From Armigeres subalbatus (taxonomy: Eukaryota > Arthropoda > Insecta > Diptera > Culicidae): a stretch of DNA of 64,000 nt. A model generated the notes under the pieces. The model saw only the letters and a program-made list of their open reading frames with translations, was not told the DNA's origin and searched no databases. Shown here one piece after another: positions 46,047 through 58,393 of this stretch. The stretch spans positions 373,320,949 through 373,384,948 of the forward strand of contig NC_085141.1 of assembly GCF_024139115.2 (NCBI RefSeq), in the 5' to 3' direction. Positions within the stretch are counted from its first letter, which is position 1. Each line of letters opens with the position of its first letter. Made by a program: the position numbers and the translations under genes.

Positions 46047-48950
46047 TATTTCAAGCTTTCTCTGACAAAGCTTCTTCCACTGTCTTGGGTAATGCTTTCA
46101 GTCGCTCTCACCAACTTTCTTGGCTGCATATAAAACCACTAGCTACTAGCATTTCAAAGCTGGGTATTCCAGTCTCAACTTTTCAGCTAGAAACAGAGTT
46201 GATCCTAAATGCTCCATACATTATTCTTCAGGACAACATGATACAGTCCAATAATGGCTACCTCTTGTGGTCGTCTTCGTCGTCGCTCCTCACCACGCAT
46301 TTTTCATCGCACAAATACAAATTTTCGGTAAGCAATTAGCACACCTTAAAACTATTTTTGCAGCTATTCATCGAATTTGACATAACTGTAATTAATCTGT
46401 GAGTCCAACGACCTTTGATCGCGATGTCCCACGTGATTTGCCATTCCAGTAACGAAGTTACTTATCCATAAAACACTCAACATTTTCTTCCAAGAGTATG
46501 CCAATACGTAACGCATGAATTTTGAGTTTCTAATCATTTCTGTTATTTTTAGGATTCTGAAACGTTAACAACAGAAGCTGTCAAAATTGTGATTTTAGGT
46601 TTGGCGAAGAAAAAATTAGAATTTCCAAAACTAACAAATTGGTTGATTTTTTGTTGCATCTTGAGAATTTCCAATAAATTCGTAAAGAAATTTGTTTTTT
46701 TTTTTCTTTTATATTTGCGCTTATGTGATGTGTGAGGAGAGATCGCAGCAAAGCCATGGGGCGTAATACGGACGAGATTGCTTTTAAATTTGTTGTCACG
46801 GTTTTTGTTCGTTTCCGCAAGAAATAGATTCGGCTGATGTATATATTTTTGTATATGTATTAGAAGAAAAAAGTTTAAGCCATCTCAAGTTTGAGATTTA
46901 CGAGCTTGGTGACTTTTACTCAAGTGTATTCTGAGTTGAGCGTGCGAAATCGTTTGTGTAGTTTAAATACGGGGATGTATTTGGTGAAGACAAAGATATC
47001 AATTAATTAGAAAAAGAAGTTCAAGAAATAGTGTTTCGGGATTTTGAGTTAAGTTTTTGCAAATATAATATTTTTCTTCATTTCTTAAGGCGTTACAAAA
47101 ACGTCGGTAAAAAGTTGTACTGGCTAAATTCTGGGTCACTTCTCATATTTAATGAATTCTTCCATTTCTTGTTCTAAATGATAATTAACTCGTCTACGAT
47201 TTGGGTGAAGATGTTCGCGCTTCACTTCCACTTATGTAGCCTTTAATTGTTTAAAGTCTGTATGGTTTCAACATCTAATTGCCCCTCAATCATCAGCACC
47301 TAATCAGGAAAGATGTAAAACTATATTGCGGGATAAAGAGGAAATCCGACTCAACAATCGAACTGAATCGTACCAACAGTGCTCCACGACGTCCATTCCT
47401 GCACATCCCCTGAAGAGCATTCAATCATCGATGTGATCCCGGATTCCAATGATATAACTTTTCCGGACCCCATCTGCCGGAGCACTGGGAGTAATCACCC
47501 GCAGCATACAAAAACCAACAGTTCGACTAAAAGTTTCCCGGAAATCGAACGAGTCTACTCTGTCCGGGATGGTGATTCCAACCGACCACCATGGAGTTTT
47601 GCACTCTGGATTGTTGTGTTTGCATAATACCCATGGTGCTATGTGTGGCAGGGAGAAAGAGCAACTTAGTTGCAACTATTGTCTGCTTCGTTGAAGAAAC
47701 TGCAAAACTTTTTTCCATCAATCACGTACTTTTCCCAGACATTCTCTAATGACGCTGTTGCTCGCACTATCTCCAAAAAGAATTTGACAACACTTTAATG
47801 AGGTCCTAAATTTTCCATTTACCACAGGAGCACCTTCTTCGGTCATATTTCACAAGTTAGTTGAGGTTAGTGGCAGGGGAAAATGTAGTTGAAGTCGTTT
47901 GGAACAAGTTTGGTTGGTTTTGACGATTATTGCCGATGTTGAAGCGTCGGCAGCTTGGAAAATCTTTCAAATAAGTTAATTACAGATCGCTTTTCTGTGT
48001 AACTCATTATCAAGTTTACGCCCTGGTTTCTATAGTTCCACATTATTGTGTGTTCATTGCAAAACTTTCGTCAATTCTAAATGCCTTCCTTCTCGTAACA
48101 CCATTAGTGACGAAGCAATGTTTAATCTAATTTTACCCATCCTGCAACTTTCTCATACTTTGAAGAAAATAATAAAAATGTTTTTACTCGCCCAAGCTAA
48201 AACATCATCGTCAGAAAGTAGTAGGCGATGATTGAAGCATAAAAACCACGTTAGCATCCGAAGAAGCCATCCAGTTGGAAAAGTAACACAAAATTTCGTG
48301 ACCCAGTAAATAAACTATTTATTCACAGATCACAGCTTGTTGCGTGGTGCTGACTGGCGCAAAAACTGCTCGCTGCTTTGTAGGAAATGAACGTTTTCAA
48401 CTGTGTCTTCCTGCTTGCGCTTCCATTCGCAGAAAACTCTCACCCAGCATCAACACCGTTCGTTCGTTCGTTCGTTCGTGATGATAGTGAGAAAGTTTCC
48501 GAAAACGTTGCAATTAACATTTGCGAGTGACGAGCTCTGCAGAGTGGCTCTGCTAAATTGAATCCGTTAAGTGTTTTCGGTTTTGGCTGAGAAGGGGAAA
48601 GTTCGGAAGACTTGTTACCGATGTTGCTGGTGAGAAATTAAATACTTTCAAATTGAACACTGTGGGGCGAATTTAGTTCTTAAAAATTTCGGCAGAGCTG
48701 TCGATGAAAGGGTACTTTTTGGAGGCGAAAAATTCTGAGAAACTTCCATCCTCAATAATGGAGATGCATTATAATTCTATTTCATCGAAGCAGATTACTT
48801 GAAATATATTTGGAACTAAAATTTAAATGTTCCACAAAAACATAGGAAAAATAATAATTTAAAATTGACTCAATAGATCAAATAATAATGTAGGTAGTAG
48901 GGCAAAAAAAATTATAGTAAAAAAAAAAAAAACATGAAAAAACTGAATAC
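46047..48950. other. No recognised gene
   Basis: AT-rich DNA. An 82-codon plus-strand frame at 47379-47627 has no recognised domain and no splice support. A short GTTC microsatellite lies at about 48460-48479, and A-runs occur at 48905-48935. Confidence 0.4.
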
Positions 48951-48953
48951 ACT

Positions 48954-51900
48954 CAACCCTCTTTTTTACGGCAGTTTTTTACGTCACTTCGTTTTACGCC
49001 CTCCTTTTTACGGCACGTGACGTAAAAAGAATTTGGAACATTATTGACATCCAAAAGTAAGTTTATAAGAAGGCAATTTTAGAAACCCAAAGAACAAAGC
49101 AGATGCTTTAATACTTCCATTTGGCTCTTCAATAATTGTTCGGTTCCAGGTCATCCAAGAGTTTCCCTGAAGTCTACACGCTGCAACCGAGGACCTAAGG
49201 TCTACAAGCGTGGCGAAAGAGCTGTTATCTATTGTAAAAAAATGGTTTATGCCCAATTGGATATATTGAATCAAATTCCGCTCCAGGTCAATTCCCTGGA
49301 TTATAGGTCTTGGAGGTTCACCCGCGATACCGAAGGGTTGTTATCTCTTTTATTAAATGGTTCATGCTCTATATGGATCTATTAAACCAAAACTCAATAT
49401 ATACCTTAAGCAGCTGTTCCTTTTTTTTCCTGGTCACCCAAGAATTCCCTAGACTCCTCAGTCGCGGATTCATCCGAAATATGTCCTCCGAGCATTTGTC
49501 TTTCACCTTATGTCTCAAATGTAGGAATATGAGTTATGTCTTGTTGCTCTCTTGAGTTTCAATCAATATGGTCACCGAATCAACCAGTGTTTCTTTCGAT
49601 GATAAATCTCTCAGCCGCGGTATCAACTCAATTATAGTCCTCCGAGAGTTTTAATTTTTCACTCTGGGTCTCAACTCCAGACATATGAGATGTAGTAAGA
49701 TCTCCAAATCGTCCTGGAATTTGAATCAAATGGTCTGCAGAATCAACCAAGGCTTCCATGATGTCCTCCGCCGCGGTATCGAATCAACCCACCTGCGTCC
49801 TCCGATCATTTGTTTTTTTACTTGGGTCTCAAATCCAGACATATGAGATGTAGTGCAGATCTCCAAATCGTCCTGGAGTTTGAATCAAATGGTCCGGCGA
49901 ATCCACCGCTGGGCTTCCATGATGTCCATAGCTGCGGTATCAAACTCCACCTATGTCCTCCGAGTAATTTTCTTTCACTTGCGTCTCCAATCCAGACATA
50001 TGAGATGTTGTAAGATCTCCAAACTGTCCAGGAGCTTGAATTAAGTGGTCTGCCGGATCAACCAAGGCTTCCAAGATGTTTCATGCCGTAGAATAAGCAC
50101 AATTATGTCCTCCGAGTACCTTTCACTTGCGTTTCAATTCCAGGCATATGGAGTTGTTTAACTGCGGCCTCTATGATGTCCTCAGCAACCCCAGTAACAA
50201 CCTGCGCGTTGCACAAGTCAAACAATCATCCTAAGGGACATACTGTAGTTCTATAACGGTCATGAAAACCATTATTTGCACTACATGACTTCGGTAAAAT
50301 CACAGCATAAAACTAAAATGTTTGTAGGGATGGTTCTAGCAATTTGATTGTGAATTAAATTCGGCAATTCATATGGGCCATGCCCTTTTTGATCCATAGC
50401 ACTAAAGTGAATATAAGCTTCAACTATTGTTCCCTTTGCAGATCATCCAAGTGAATATCATCCATCCCTGAAATATGATATCTCTTTTTAAAAAACTTGC
50501 TCTGCTACCCGTTTTGATCCATAGGACTAAATTGGATACCTCTTCAACTATTGTTCCATTCCAGGTAATTTGAGAAAGTCATTGAGTACTGGTCTTTAGG
50601 TCTACAGGATTATTATTTTTAAATGGTCCATCCCATTTTGATCCATAGATCCATATTAGATACGCATTTAACAATTATTCCACCCCAGGTCATCGAAGAA
50701 ATATCTGAAATCTAGACTTCGTGGCCGGGGACATAATGGAAAGTTCCAGTTGATTGAAGTGGTAGACCATTTGATTAAATCTCTAGAACAATTGGGAGAT
50801 CTTACAACATTTTTTATTATCTTTATTGTAGAGGTTTGCAGCCCTGGGCTGGCTCATGCACCTCTAGCATCTTACAACATGTATACATGTCAGAATCTTG
50901 AGACGCAATTCGCAAACTATCCAAATTCCAGGAAAACTTTGAGATCTTTCAACACCTCATATGCTCTTGAATTAAGACGAGTGAAAGACAAAAACTCGGT
51001 GAATATAATTGAGTTGATACCGCGAGTGAAGAAATCATAGAAAGCCTTGGTTGATTTGGTAGACCATTTGATTCAAACTCCAGGACAATTTGGAGATCGT
51101 ACAATATCGAATATGCCTGTATTTGGAGACGTTAGTAAAAGACCAATGACTCAGAAGACAAAGTTGGGCTTGACTTATCGAGGGCTGGAGACATCGTGGA
51201 AGCTCTAGGGCTGATTTATGTAGACCATTTGATTCAAACTCCAGGACAATTCATATACATGGGCTTGAGACGTAGGTAGAAAGACAAATACTCGGACATC
51301 GTGCAAGCAATTCATTAGATTCGATAGACCATTTGATTCTATCTCCAGAACATATTGGAGATCTTAAAAAATCTCATATGCCTGGATGTAACAAGACGTA
51401 AGTGAAAGTATGTCAAATAATCGGAGGACATAATTGCTGATACCTGCATGGCTGGGGGAGCACCATGGAAGCCTTTGGTTGATTCATTAGATTTTTTGAT
51501 TTTAATCTCCACGACATTTTGGAGATCTATACATACACCTCTATATACCTGGACTTGAGATGTTAGTAAAATACTAATACTCAGAAAGACAAAATTGGGT
51601 TGATACGTGGCTTCTGGACATTGTGGCAGCCTTTGCCAGTTGATTATGTGTAGACCATTTGATTCAAACTCCAGGACAATTTGGAGATCTTAAAACAACT
51701 CATATACCTGAACTTGAGACGCAAGTGAATGACAAATACTCGGAGGAGGCATGATTGAGATGAAAGTACACCGCGGCTGGGGGCACTATGCGAAGCCCCT
51801 TGGTTGATTCTTTTCACCGATTTGATTTTAAACTCCAGGACAATTTGGAGATCTTACAATATCGAATATGCCTGTATTTGAGACGTTAGTAAAAGCACCA

Positions 51901-52686
51901 ATACGCAGAAGACAAAATTGGGTTGACACCGAGGTTAGGGACATCGTGGAAAGCCTTGTTTGATTCTGTAGACCATTTGATTCAAACTCCAGGACAATTT
52001 GCAAATCTCAAAACATCTCGCATACTTGGAACTTAAGACGCAAAGTTGAAAGACAAATACTCAGAAGGCATGATTGGGATGATACCGCGGCTGAGGACAT
52101 CATGCAAGCCTCAGTAGATTCGTTAGACCATTTGATTCAAACTCCAGGACGATTTGGGAGATCTTACAACTTCATACACATGCAAAATTGAAGACGGATG
52201 CTGAAAGACAAATAATCGAGGACAAAATTGGGTTGATACCAGAGACTGGAGACATCATGGGAAGCCTTTGGTTGATTCGGTGGACCATTTGATTCAAACT
52301 TCAGGATACCCTAACTTTGGAGATCTTACAACACCTCATATGGCGTCTTGTTTTTGAGACGCAAGTGAAAGACAAATCCTCGGAGGATGCATTTTTATTG
52401 AGTTCATACCACGACTTGGGATATCATGAAGGCTTTGGATTTGATTCGGTAGACCATTTGATTCAAAACTCCAGGACGATTTGGAAATCTTATAACATCT
52501 GCCTGCTGGATTCGAGAAATCTTTTAACAATGCCTCATGTAAGACGCAAGTGAATGTATTTCAAAAGTTATCCTCACTATCAATAAATTAAGTGGAAATA
52601 CTAGAAATTTTAGCAAAAATTCTTTTTACGATGTCCACATTCAGGTTTACGTCCCCAATAAGTGACGTAAAAAAGCAAGAGGGTTG
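48954..52686. mobile_element. 3.7-kb TIR element with inverted tandem-array interior (foldback-like)
   Basis: Ends CAACCCTCTT...TTTTTTACG at 48954 and, inverted, ACGTAAAAAAGCAAGAGGGTTG at 52686, with ACT directly outside each end (48951-48953 and 52687-52689), a possible 3-bp duplication. Both ends also carry a TTACGTCACTT/AAGTGACGTAA block. The interior has no coding region. Unit A (GGTCATCC, GGTCTACAGG, TTTTGATCCATAG) occupies about 49070-49440 and 50390-50740. Unit B (TAGACCATTTGATTCAAACT, GGACAATTTGGAGATC, TTGAGACGCAAGTGAAAGAC) is antisense at about 49560-50210 and sense at 50740-52550. The superfamily is unknown, and foldback-like is a description of form only. Confidence 0.82.
50740..52550 (+). 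repeat. ~155-180-bp tandem array, sense copies
   Basis: GACCATTTGATTCAAACT-type cores lie near 50764, 51062, 51226, 51327, 51480, 51652, 51815, 51969, 52126, 52283 and 52453. Three matching antisense cores (TTTGAATCAAATGGTC) lie near 49716, 49878 and 50035. Units contain frequent one- or two-base indels relative to each other. Confidence 0.85.
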
Positions 52687-53039
52687 ACTCGAAATTTCCT
52701 GAACTCTTAAAACTATGCAAGAGAGACAAACATTCACTTTTTTGACAAACTTAAAATATTAAAATTTCATATAATTCTTTGTTTCATACCCTTCCTTAAC
52801 GGCATAAAGTACTAACGCTTCATGCTACGGCAATAAAATAGTCTCATTTGAATACTCATCACATTTACCAAAAGGACTTCAAGAGTCAATATAACAAAGT
52901 TACATGTAAGCGTAGTAAGCAGTTTCCTCAGTGCTTCAAAACCTCTGAGATTTTTTCTCAAACATTTAATTTTTGTCGTTTTTACCAATTATACAACAGT
53001 TGTCCTTACGAGAAGTTATGTTCCATTACCAGCTAATAA

Positions 53040-53425
53040 TCTATGGGACAATTCAGTCATTTCCTTCTGATCCATCGAATCTGCCGTTTGGCAACATTTC
53101 ACTACCCCTTTTCTGGCATTTTCTGTGTCAGATACACAATGTGCTTCCCTGAAGGTGCATTTCCAGTCGAAATCCAGACTCCTCGAGATATTTAGAAGAC
53201 ATCCCAGTAACATTTTGGTTTTATGCTGGTTTTAGTAACACTCTTGCAGAGTAAATTATGGTTCCTCAAAGAGCGTTATAAAACTAAAATGTTACTGGGG
53301 ATGCTATGGGAGTAATTGTCACCCATCTGTTAGAGCGGGAACTTTGCTGGCTTAACCTGTTTTTTGAAAAAGACAACCATCCTCAGTTTTCTCCGGAGAG
53401 AATTCGATACCCAGCTTCGTAGCTT
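53040..53425 (-). pseudogene. Jockey reverse transcriptase, thumb/C-terminal remnant
   Basis: Minus-strand remnants LGIEFSPEKTE (near 53410) and, beyond the MITE, FDWKCTFRE and HIVYLTQK (53150-53110) match the conserved Jockey segments after the catalytic palm. Frameshifts are frequent. The element's true 3' end is not recognisable below 53040. Confidence 0.7.
53200..53303. mobile_element. 104-bp MITE inside the Jockey relic
   Basis: CATCCCAGTAACATTTTGG is inverted at the right end (AAAATGTTACTGGGGATG), with an inner TTTTAT/ATAAAA match. Jockey coding remnants lie on both sides. A related end (AAACTAAAATGTTTGTAGGG) occurs near 50309-50332. Confidence 0.78.
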
Positions 53426-54207
53426 TAACTTACTTACTTATGGATCCTGTACACCTTCGGTGGTGCAAAGGGCCGACTTGAAAGATCCTCACCATCCTGA
53501 GCGTTGCCCCAGCTTTTAGCCTTTTAATCCTTGCCAGTTGGTTAGATTTCTTGTCGACTTCTTTTTTTCTTTCTTTATGGAGGCTTCTGCCGTCATGTAG
53601 CCTCTGGGTCTGCCTTCTTGCCGCGATGTCCTGCTGGGTCTCCAGTCTAATGCTTACAGTTTACAGATTTCGTTTCCGCCCTTACGTAGAGTGTGGCCGA
53701 ACCCCAGCCCCACTTCCGGTCCTGAATTTGCCTGTTGCTATCGGCCTCTGGTGACAACGACTTAAATGGGGCTCGTTGTTTGAGATCCAGTTGTGAACCC
53801 ACCAGGCCCGAATTATATACCGCAGGCATCTGTTAATGAACACCTGCAGCCGTGGAGTGTTCTCTCACTGATACACACCATGTTCTCACACTAGTATATA
53901 ACAGCACAGATTTCACGTTAGAGTTGAAAATGCGTATTCTTGGTGCGTTCACTTATTCTACCTGTTTTTCAGATATTTCTTAAACTCGCAAAAGCAGCCT
54001 CTTGCTTTTCTTTGATTTACGTGTGCGCCTATGTCGATCTTGGTAGCGCTGTCTGACGCCATTTTGGCTACCAAGATATTGGAAGCTTTCAACATTCTCT
54101 ACTGATTGCTCGGCTACACTGAAGACATCTGGAAAGGGTCCCCGTGTTCACATTCAACGATTTGTCTGTTGACGTTGATGACAAATCCTGCCGAAGAGGA
54201 GCGGTCG
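53426..54207 (-). mobile_element. 5'-truncated RTE-like LINE copy inside the Jockey element
   Basis: The 3' end with the TAAG-type tail (TAACTTACTTACTTA, then TGGATCCTGTACACC) and about 780 bp parallel the element at 34829-38378. The internal sequence has many small insertions and deletions relative to that copy. Jockey sequence lies on each side, though a piece of its palm is missing, so insertion was accompanied by a deletion. No clear target duplication was seen. Confidence 0.85.
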
Positions 54208-54219
54208 TGGTCCAAGTGG

Positions 54220-55080
54220 GGAGAGATCCATGTAGCTGATTCATGAAGTTGCTGAGTCACCATGAGAAAAACTCCATGCGCTTCTCTGACAACAAATTGT
54301 ACTAAATAGTTGCTTTAAAAATTGGTGAAAGTCCACACTAGTGAGTTCTGGTCGGATAAGACATCAACGCAAACTGAATCAAAAGCCCCTTAATGTCCAA
54401 AAAACTGGGTACATTTTGCTCTTTTTTTAGCGAAAGTAAGCCGAATTTCTGAAGAAAGCAACGCAAGACAGTCGTTCGTTCACTCTGTTCCTTGCGGAAA
54501 CCAAATTGTGTATCTGACAACAAACTATTCGATTCAACCCATTTGTCTAACCGGAAGAGAATCATCTTCTCCAACAGCTTCCTGAAGACAGGACAGCATC
54601 GCGATGGGGAAGGCGATACGAAGTTACAATCCGACGCGGGTTTTCCGGGCTTCTGTATGGTTATTACCTTCACTTTCCTCTAATCATCCGGGAACAATGT
54701 TGCACTCCAGTAACTGATTGAATAAAGCCTCAATAAGCGCCTCTTCTCTCGACGTCTGGGAGGTTTTGAGTAAATTGAACTTGATTCTATCCATCCCAGG
54801 AGCGGGAATTGTTACATGAAAGGAGAGCAAGCGAGAATTCAATCATCGAAAACGGCGATCCATATCATCCCTGTTAGCAAAAGAATCACGTGACCCTTTC
54901 TTCACCGGCACCCTGAATCTGGACAATCTTTCTTCAAACTTGGATCTCGAGCGCAATGTACCGTTTGTGAAGTACGATCGAGCCGTGTTTCCTGAAATTC
55001 TTTGAACGCGGTGGATTTCTTTGCGATAAAAGTTGTGTACACTCGACATCCCACCACGTGTAATGATTCCCTATGAACCG
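54220..55080 (-). pseudogene. Jockey reverse transcriptase, linker and palm (broken)
   Basis: From 55049 the minus strand has the linker (VPVKKGSRDSFANRDDMDRR), then PAPGMDRIKFNLLK, then VITIQKPGKPASD, RKLLEKMILFRLDKWVE, LLSDTQFGFRK and SFLDIKG, which carries the first catalytic aspartate. The YADD block is lost where the RTE fragment entered. Reverse transcriptase of this clade performs target-primed reverse transcription in the nucleus. Several frameshifts are present. Confidence 0.85.
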
Positions 55081-55149
55081 GAAAGCTCCTATAGCACTGG
55101 CACGACGTTACAGTGCATGAAGAGCGCTGTCAAGAATCAACTGGAATAG

Positions 55150-56515
55150 GTAAAAACTCGTACTCTTCTCGCGGGGAAGTGCTTCTATCGACATATTACG
55201 CCATCAATGATGACCTCCTCATTTTATTTGGCTTCATCAGACTAAGGCCTGGAGTGGCCTGTGCTGCACATAAAAGACTTCTCCATTCAGCTCGGTTCAT
55301 GGCTTGCACTTCGCCAACCACGCAGTCTGCGGAGGGTCCACAAAGTCGTCCCTCCACCTGATCGATCCACCTTGCCTGCATGTGCACCCTCGCCTTTCTT
55401 GTTCCCGGTCGGATCGCTTGTCGCAGGAACCATTTTCACCGGATTACTGTCCGAACATTCTGGCTACGGTGCCCGGCTCCACCGCAGTCTTCCGATTTTC
55501 GGCGGTGTGAACGATGATGAGTTCTCCCAACAGCTGATGCAACTCGCCATGGTTCATTTCGTTTCCTCCACGTACACACGTACCGTCCGCCATCTGTAAC
55601 CCACCATTATGATGGTACTGGCAACACTTTCCTTTCGAAGAAACTCCCAGTGCGAAGCGTTCGTCCTCCACGAGCATCGTCCAGGTCTCAGTCCGTAGAG
55701 AACCACTCCGGTCTTTATAAGCGTTTGTAGATAATCAGTTTGGTTTACGGCGGCGAACTCTATTCGATTGGAGCGTCTTGCGGAGTCCAAGTACGTACGA
55801 TTTCCAGCCACTATGCGTCTCCGAATTTCTCTGCTGGTATCGTCATATCGGCGGTCACCCAGTGAGCCCAAGTACCACGAATTCTTCAACCACCTCGATT
55901 TCGTCACCACCGATAGAAACTCGTGGTGGGTGGCTCATTGACCTCTCTTGAGCCTCTTCCTATCATGTACTTCGTCTTCGACGTGTTGATGACTAGTCAA
56001 TCCGTTTAGCTTCGCTTTTCAGTCTGATGGGCTTCCTCCATCCTCTCAAAGTTACGATGCCATGATATCAATGTCGTCAGCGAAACCAAATAACTGGACG
56101 GACTTCGTGAAAATCGTACCACTCGTGTCAATCCCTGCCCTTCGTATTACTCACTCCAAAGCGATGTTGAATAGCAGACACGAAAGACCATCACCTTGCC
56201 GTAACCCTCTACGGGTTTCGAAGGGACTCGAGAATGCCCTGAAACTCGAACTACGCACATCACCCGATCCAGCGTCGCCTTGATCAACCGTATCAGTTTA
56301 TCCGGAAATCCGTTTTCGTGCATTAGCTGCCATAGCTGGTCCCGATCGATTGTATCATATGCGGCTTTGAAGTCGATTAATAGATGATGTGTGGGCACGT
56401 TATATTCGCGGCATTTCTGCAATACCTGACGTATGGCGAACACCTGGTCTGTGGTAGGCGTTCACCCATAAATCCCGCCTGGTACTGCCCACGAACTCTC
56501 TTCCATTTGTTATTA
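55150..56515 (-). mobile_element. LINE fragment (non-Jockey) nested in the Jockey element
   Basis: Starts abruptly within a reverse transcriptase near 56515 (RGQYQAGFMG). Continues with HHLLIDFKAAYDTIDRDQLW (56395-56340) and the FADDID catalytic site near 56080. Then come a SRWLKNSWYLGSL region (55900), KTGVVLYGL and the C-terminal WIDQVEGRLCGPSADC near 55370. It is thus 5'-truncated and decayed by stops and shifts. Jockey endonuclease and linker sequences flank it. It differs from the RTE copies elsewhere in the window. The clade was not assigned. Confidence 0.8.
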
Positions 56516-56529
56516 GTCGATGGCATAAA

Positions 56530-57287
56530 ATTTGACCTCCTCATATGTGCCCCAATCGATGTGCTTCGTAAGGTCATATGAAAGGTCGATAGAAACAGAT
56601 TGATTATGCCTATTGGAAATCAGAGACTTCGATCGGCAAATGATCACTACCATGGGGATCTTGGACCACCTTCAAGTACAGTCCAACGATAATGAGCTCA
56701 AAAAAAGATCTAAACGGCTATCTCTTGCTGGAGGAGCCACTCGTGTAACTTCTCCTGTATTTAAAATTGACATATTAAAGTCGTCGCAGAGGTCGTATAT
56801 CATTGTTGAACAGTTGCCGTCGTACAGTTAAACCCCCCTGGCTGTTCCCGTGGGAGTTAAAAATCTCCCAGGAGCAACCGTGGCTCGGCATAACCGACCA
56901 GATGTGCGAGAGATCTCTACAAGATATCACGGTGTTTGGAGGAATATATATCGAGGCGATACTAAGGTCTTTTCTCGAATAATCATCTGACATGCGACAA
57001 CTTCGGCGCCAGACATCGGCGCAAGATCGACTCTATAGAATGATTGCTGGATCCCTAAAGCACCCTCCATAACGATTTGCCCGATCGCGGCGGATTTTGT
57101 TGAAATCAGGAAAATGAAGGTTCACATCTGGTGTGAGCCAAGTTTCACATAAAGCAAAAGCATCACATTGTAATTTGTTAACTAAAAATTTGAAAATATC
57201 TAATTTTGGAAGAATACTTCGACAGTTCCACTGTAGAATCGAAATCATGTTACCCTTATTGACTAAGTTAGCCATCGAAGGATACAA
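56530..57287 (-). pseudogene. Jockey ORF2 endonuclease domain (broken)
   Basis: Begins MISILQWNCRSILPKL (the Asn of QWN is a conserved active-site residue), continues FALCETWLTPDV (the Glu is the metal-binding catalytic residue) and ASIYIPPN near 56930. The GDFNSHG-like site near 56870 follows, here altered to IFNSHG. It ends with the DPHGSDH catalytic histidine block near 56630 and a SVSIDLSYDLT segment. This apurinic-type endonuclease nicks target DNA. Frameshifts near 57040 and 56760 disable it. Confidence 0.87.
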
Positions 57288-58393
57288 ATGACTCGAGCAG
57301 GGGCATTTTCGGAGCCAGCTGCTTCAGGAGAGGAGTCAGAATAGACAGAACAGCTTTGACCATATTCTTCACGTAGTCGGAAGCATCAAAGAAGTTGATG
57401 GTGAGCTCCACGATGCCAGAAAATGTGAACATTGGAGAGCTCGGGAGTTCTTCTGCTCGCTCTCTATGCTCTCTTTCCGACTGAGAAATCGCAAAAATTG
57501 GGGCAACTGGTATTTTAAATGTTCCCGGAAGCGGTGGAAACTCTCGATCATCCCGATGTGAAACCACAAAAGTTGAACGTTTTTGAGTATATCCACCCGC
57601 TTTGAATTTGACCATGTTGGATTGGGGCTCACTTTGAGGCTGTTTTCTAGGCTTTTTCGAGGGTCGCTGGCTCTCGTTTTATTCTCTTCCTCGTTGAGCC
57701 ATTGAAAACAAAGGGAACCCCATTTCCAACCTCGGAGTCAGAACTCAGAGCTACCTTGATCGTCCAAAGGAAGAGACGAGTAGATGGTGTCAGAAACGAC
57801 TGGAGAAGCGGTCTTTCTCGATATTTCGGCGTAACTTCGCCGAGAACGCTGCCGAAGAGACCGCTTCTGGTGGATTCGCTGCTGTATGTACGTTGGGCAA
57901 TCTGCAAGAGTATGTGGAGGGCTTTCGTTACAATAGACACATTTCGGTTTATTAGAGCAGTACTGAGCGGTGTGACCCATCTGCTTGCAATAAACACAAT
58001 TCATCACCTTCGGTACATACAGCCGAAGAAGTAGACGAAGTTTGCCAATCACTACGTAGTCAGGCAGTGCGAACCCGAAAAAGGTGACGCAGAAAGAGAC
58101 AGTCGGAAATAAATCCGCTTCTCTCCCTCCTGCGACACGGAATACATTTATTTGCAATCCAGTATCGCAACAGTCAATCAGTGGCAATCTCGTTGGCCTG
58201 TTTGTGATCACTGACAGTGACGCGAAACTTACTGGACAGACGAGAATCGCTTTTCCAGATCTTTGCTGATCTGGCTGATATTCAAACGTTTGCCTTTGGG
58301 TCGAAAGAAAACAACATACGGCCCACTAGAGTCGTGAGAGTAAGCCTTGGGACGGGGGCTCGTAGAGGAAATTTTAGCGTTGCTGGAGTCCAT
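57268..58393 (-). pseudogene. Jockey ORF1 (gag-like, zinc knuckle), broken
   Basis: The likely start is ATG at 58391-58393 (MDSSNAKISS). GPYVVFFRPKGKRLNISQ, a conserved Juan-type ORF1 segment, is followed by a frameshift near 58230. RLYVPKVMNCVYCKQMGH, a CCHC knuckle, and CVYCNESPPHTLADC then lie near 58030-57890, before an RSRRSYAEI basic stretch. Another shift near 57650 leads into the C-terminal part ending at 57268 with KAVLSILTPLLKQLAPK. It overlaps ORF2's start by about 20 bases. ORF1 binds element RNA and carries it to the nucleus. Confidence 0.87.

Larger units (their letters stand above)
53040..58393 (-). mobile_element. Juan-like Jockey-clade LINE, decayed and triply interrupted
   Basis: Minus-strand order is ORF1 with zinc knuckles (58393-57268), endonuclease (57287-56530), linker and reverse transcriptase (55080-54220), and the later reverse transcriptase/thumb region (53430-53040). 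It is interrupted by a LINE fragment (about 55150-56515), an RTE fragment (53426-54207) and a 104-bp MITE (53200-53303). The ORF1 style and the LLEKMILFRLDKWVE-type palm sequence fit the Juan family of Aedes and Culex, by memory of the family rather than by search. Neither terminus was fixed. The 5' UTR may extend to about 58680 or beyond. Confidence 0.85.

Noticed and set aside
45770..46339. Reading frames crossing the second N gap
   Set aside because: They run through unknown bases and a degenerate tandem repeat, so the translation is meaningless.
47379..47627. 82-codon plus-strand frame with a hydrophilic product
   Set aside because: No homologue recognised, no repeat or splice support, and a comparable frame exists on the opposite strand.
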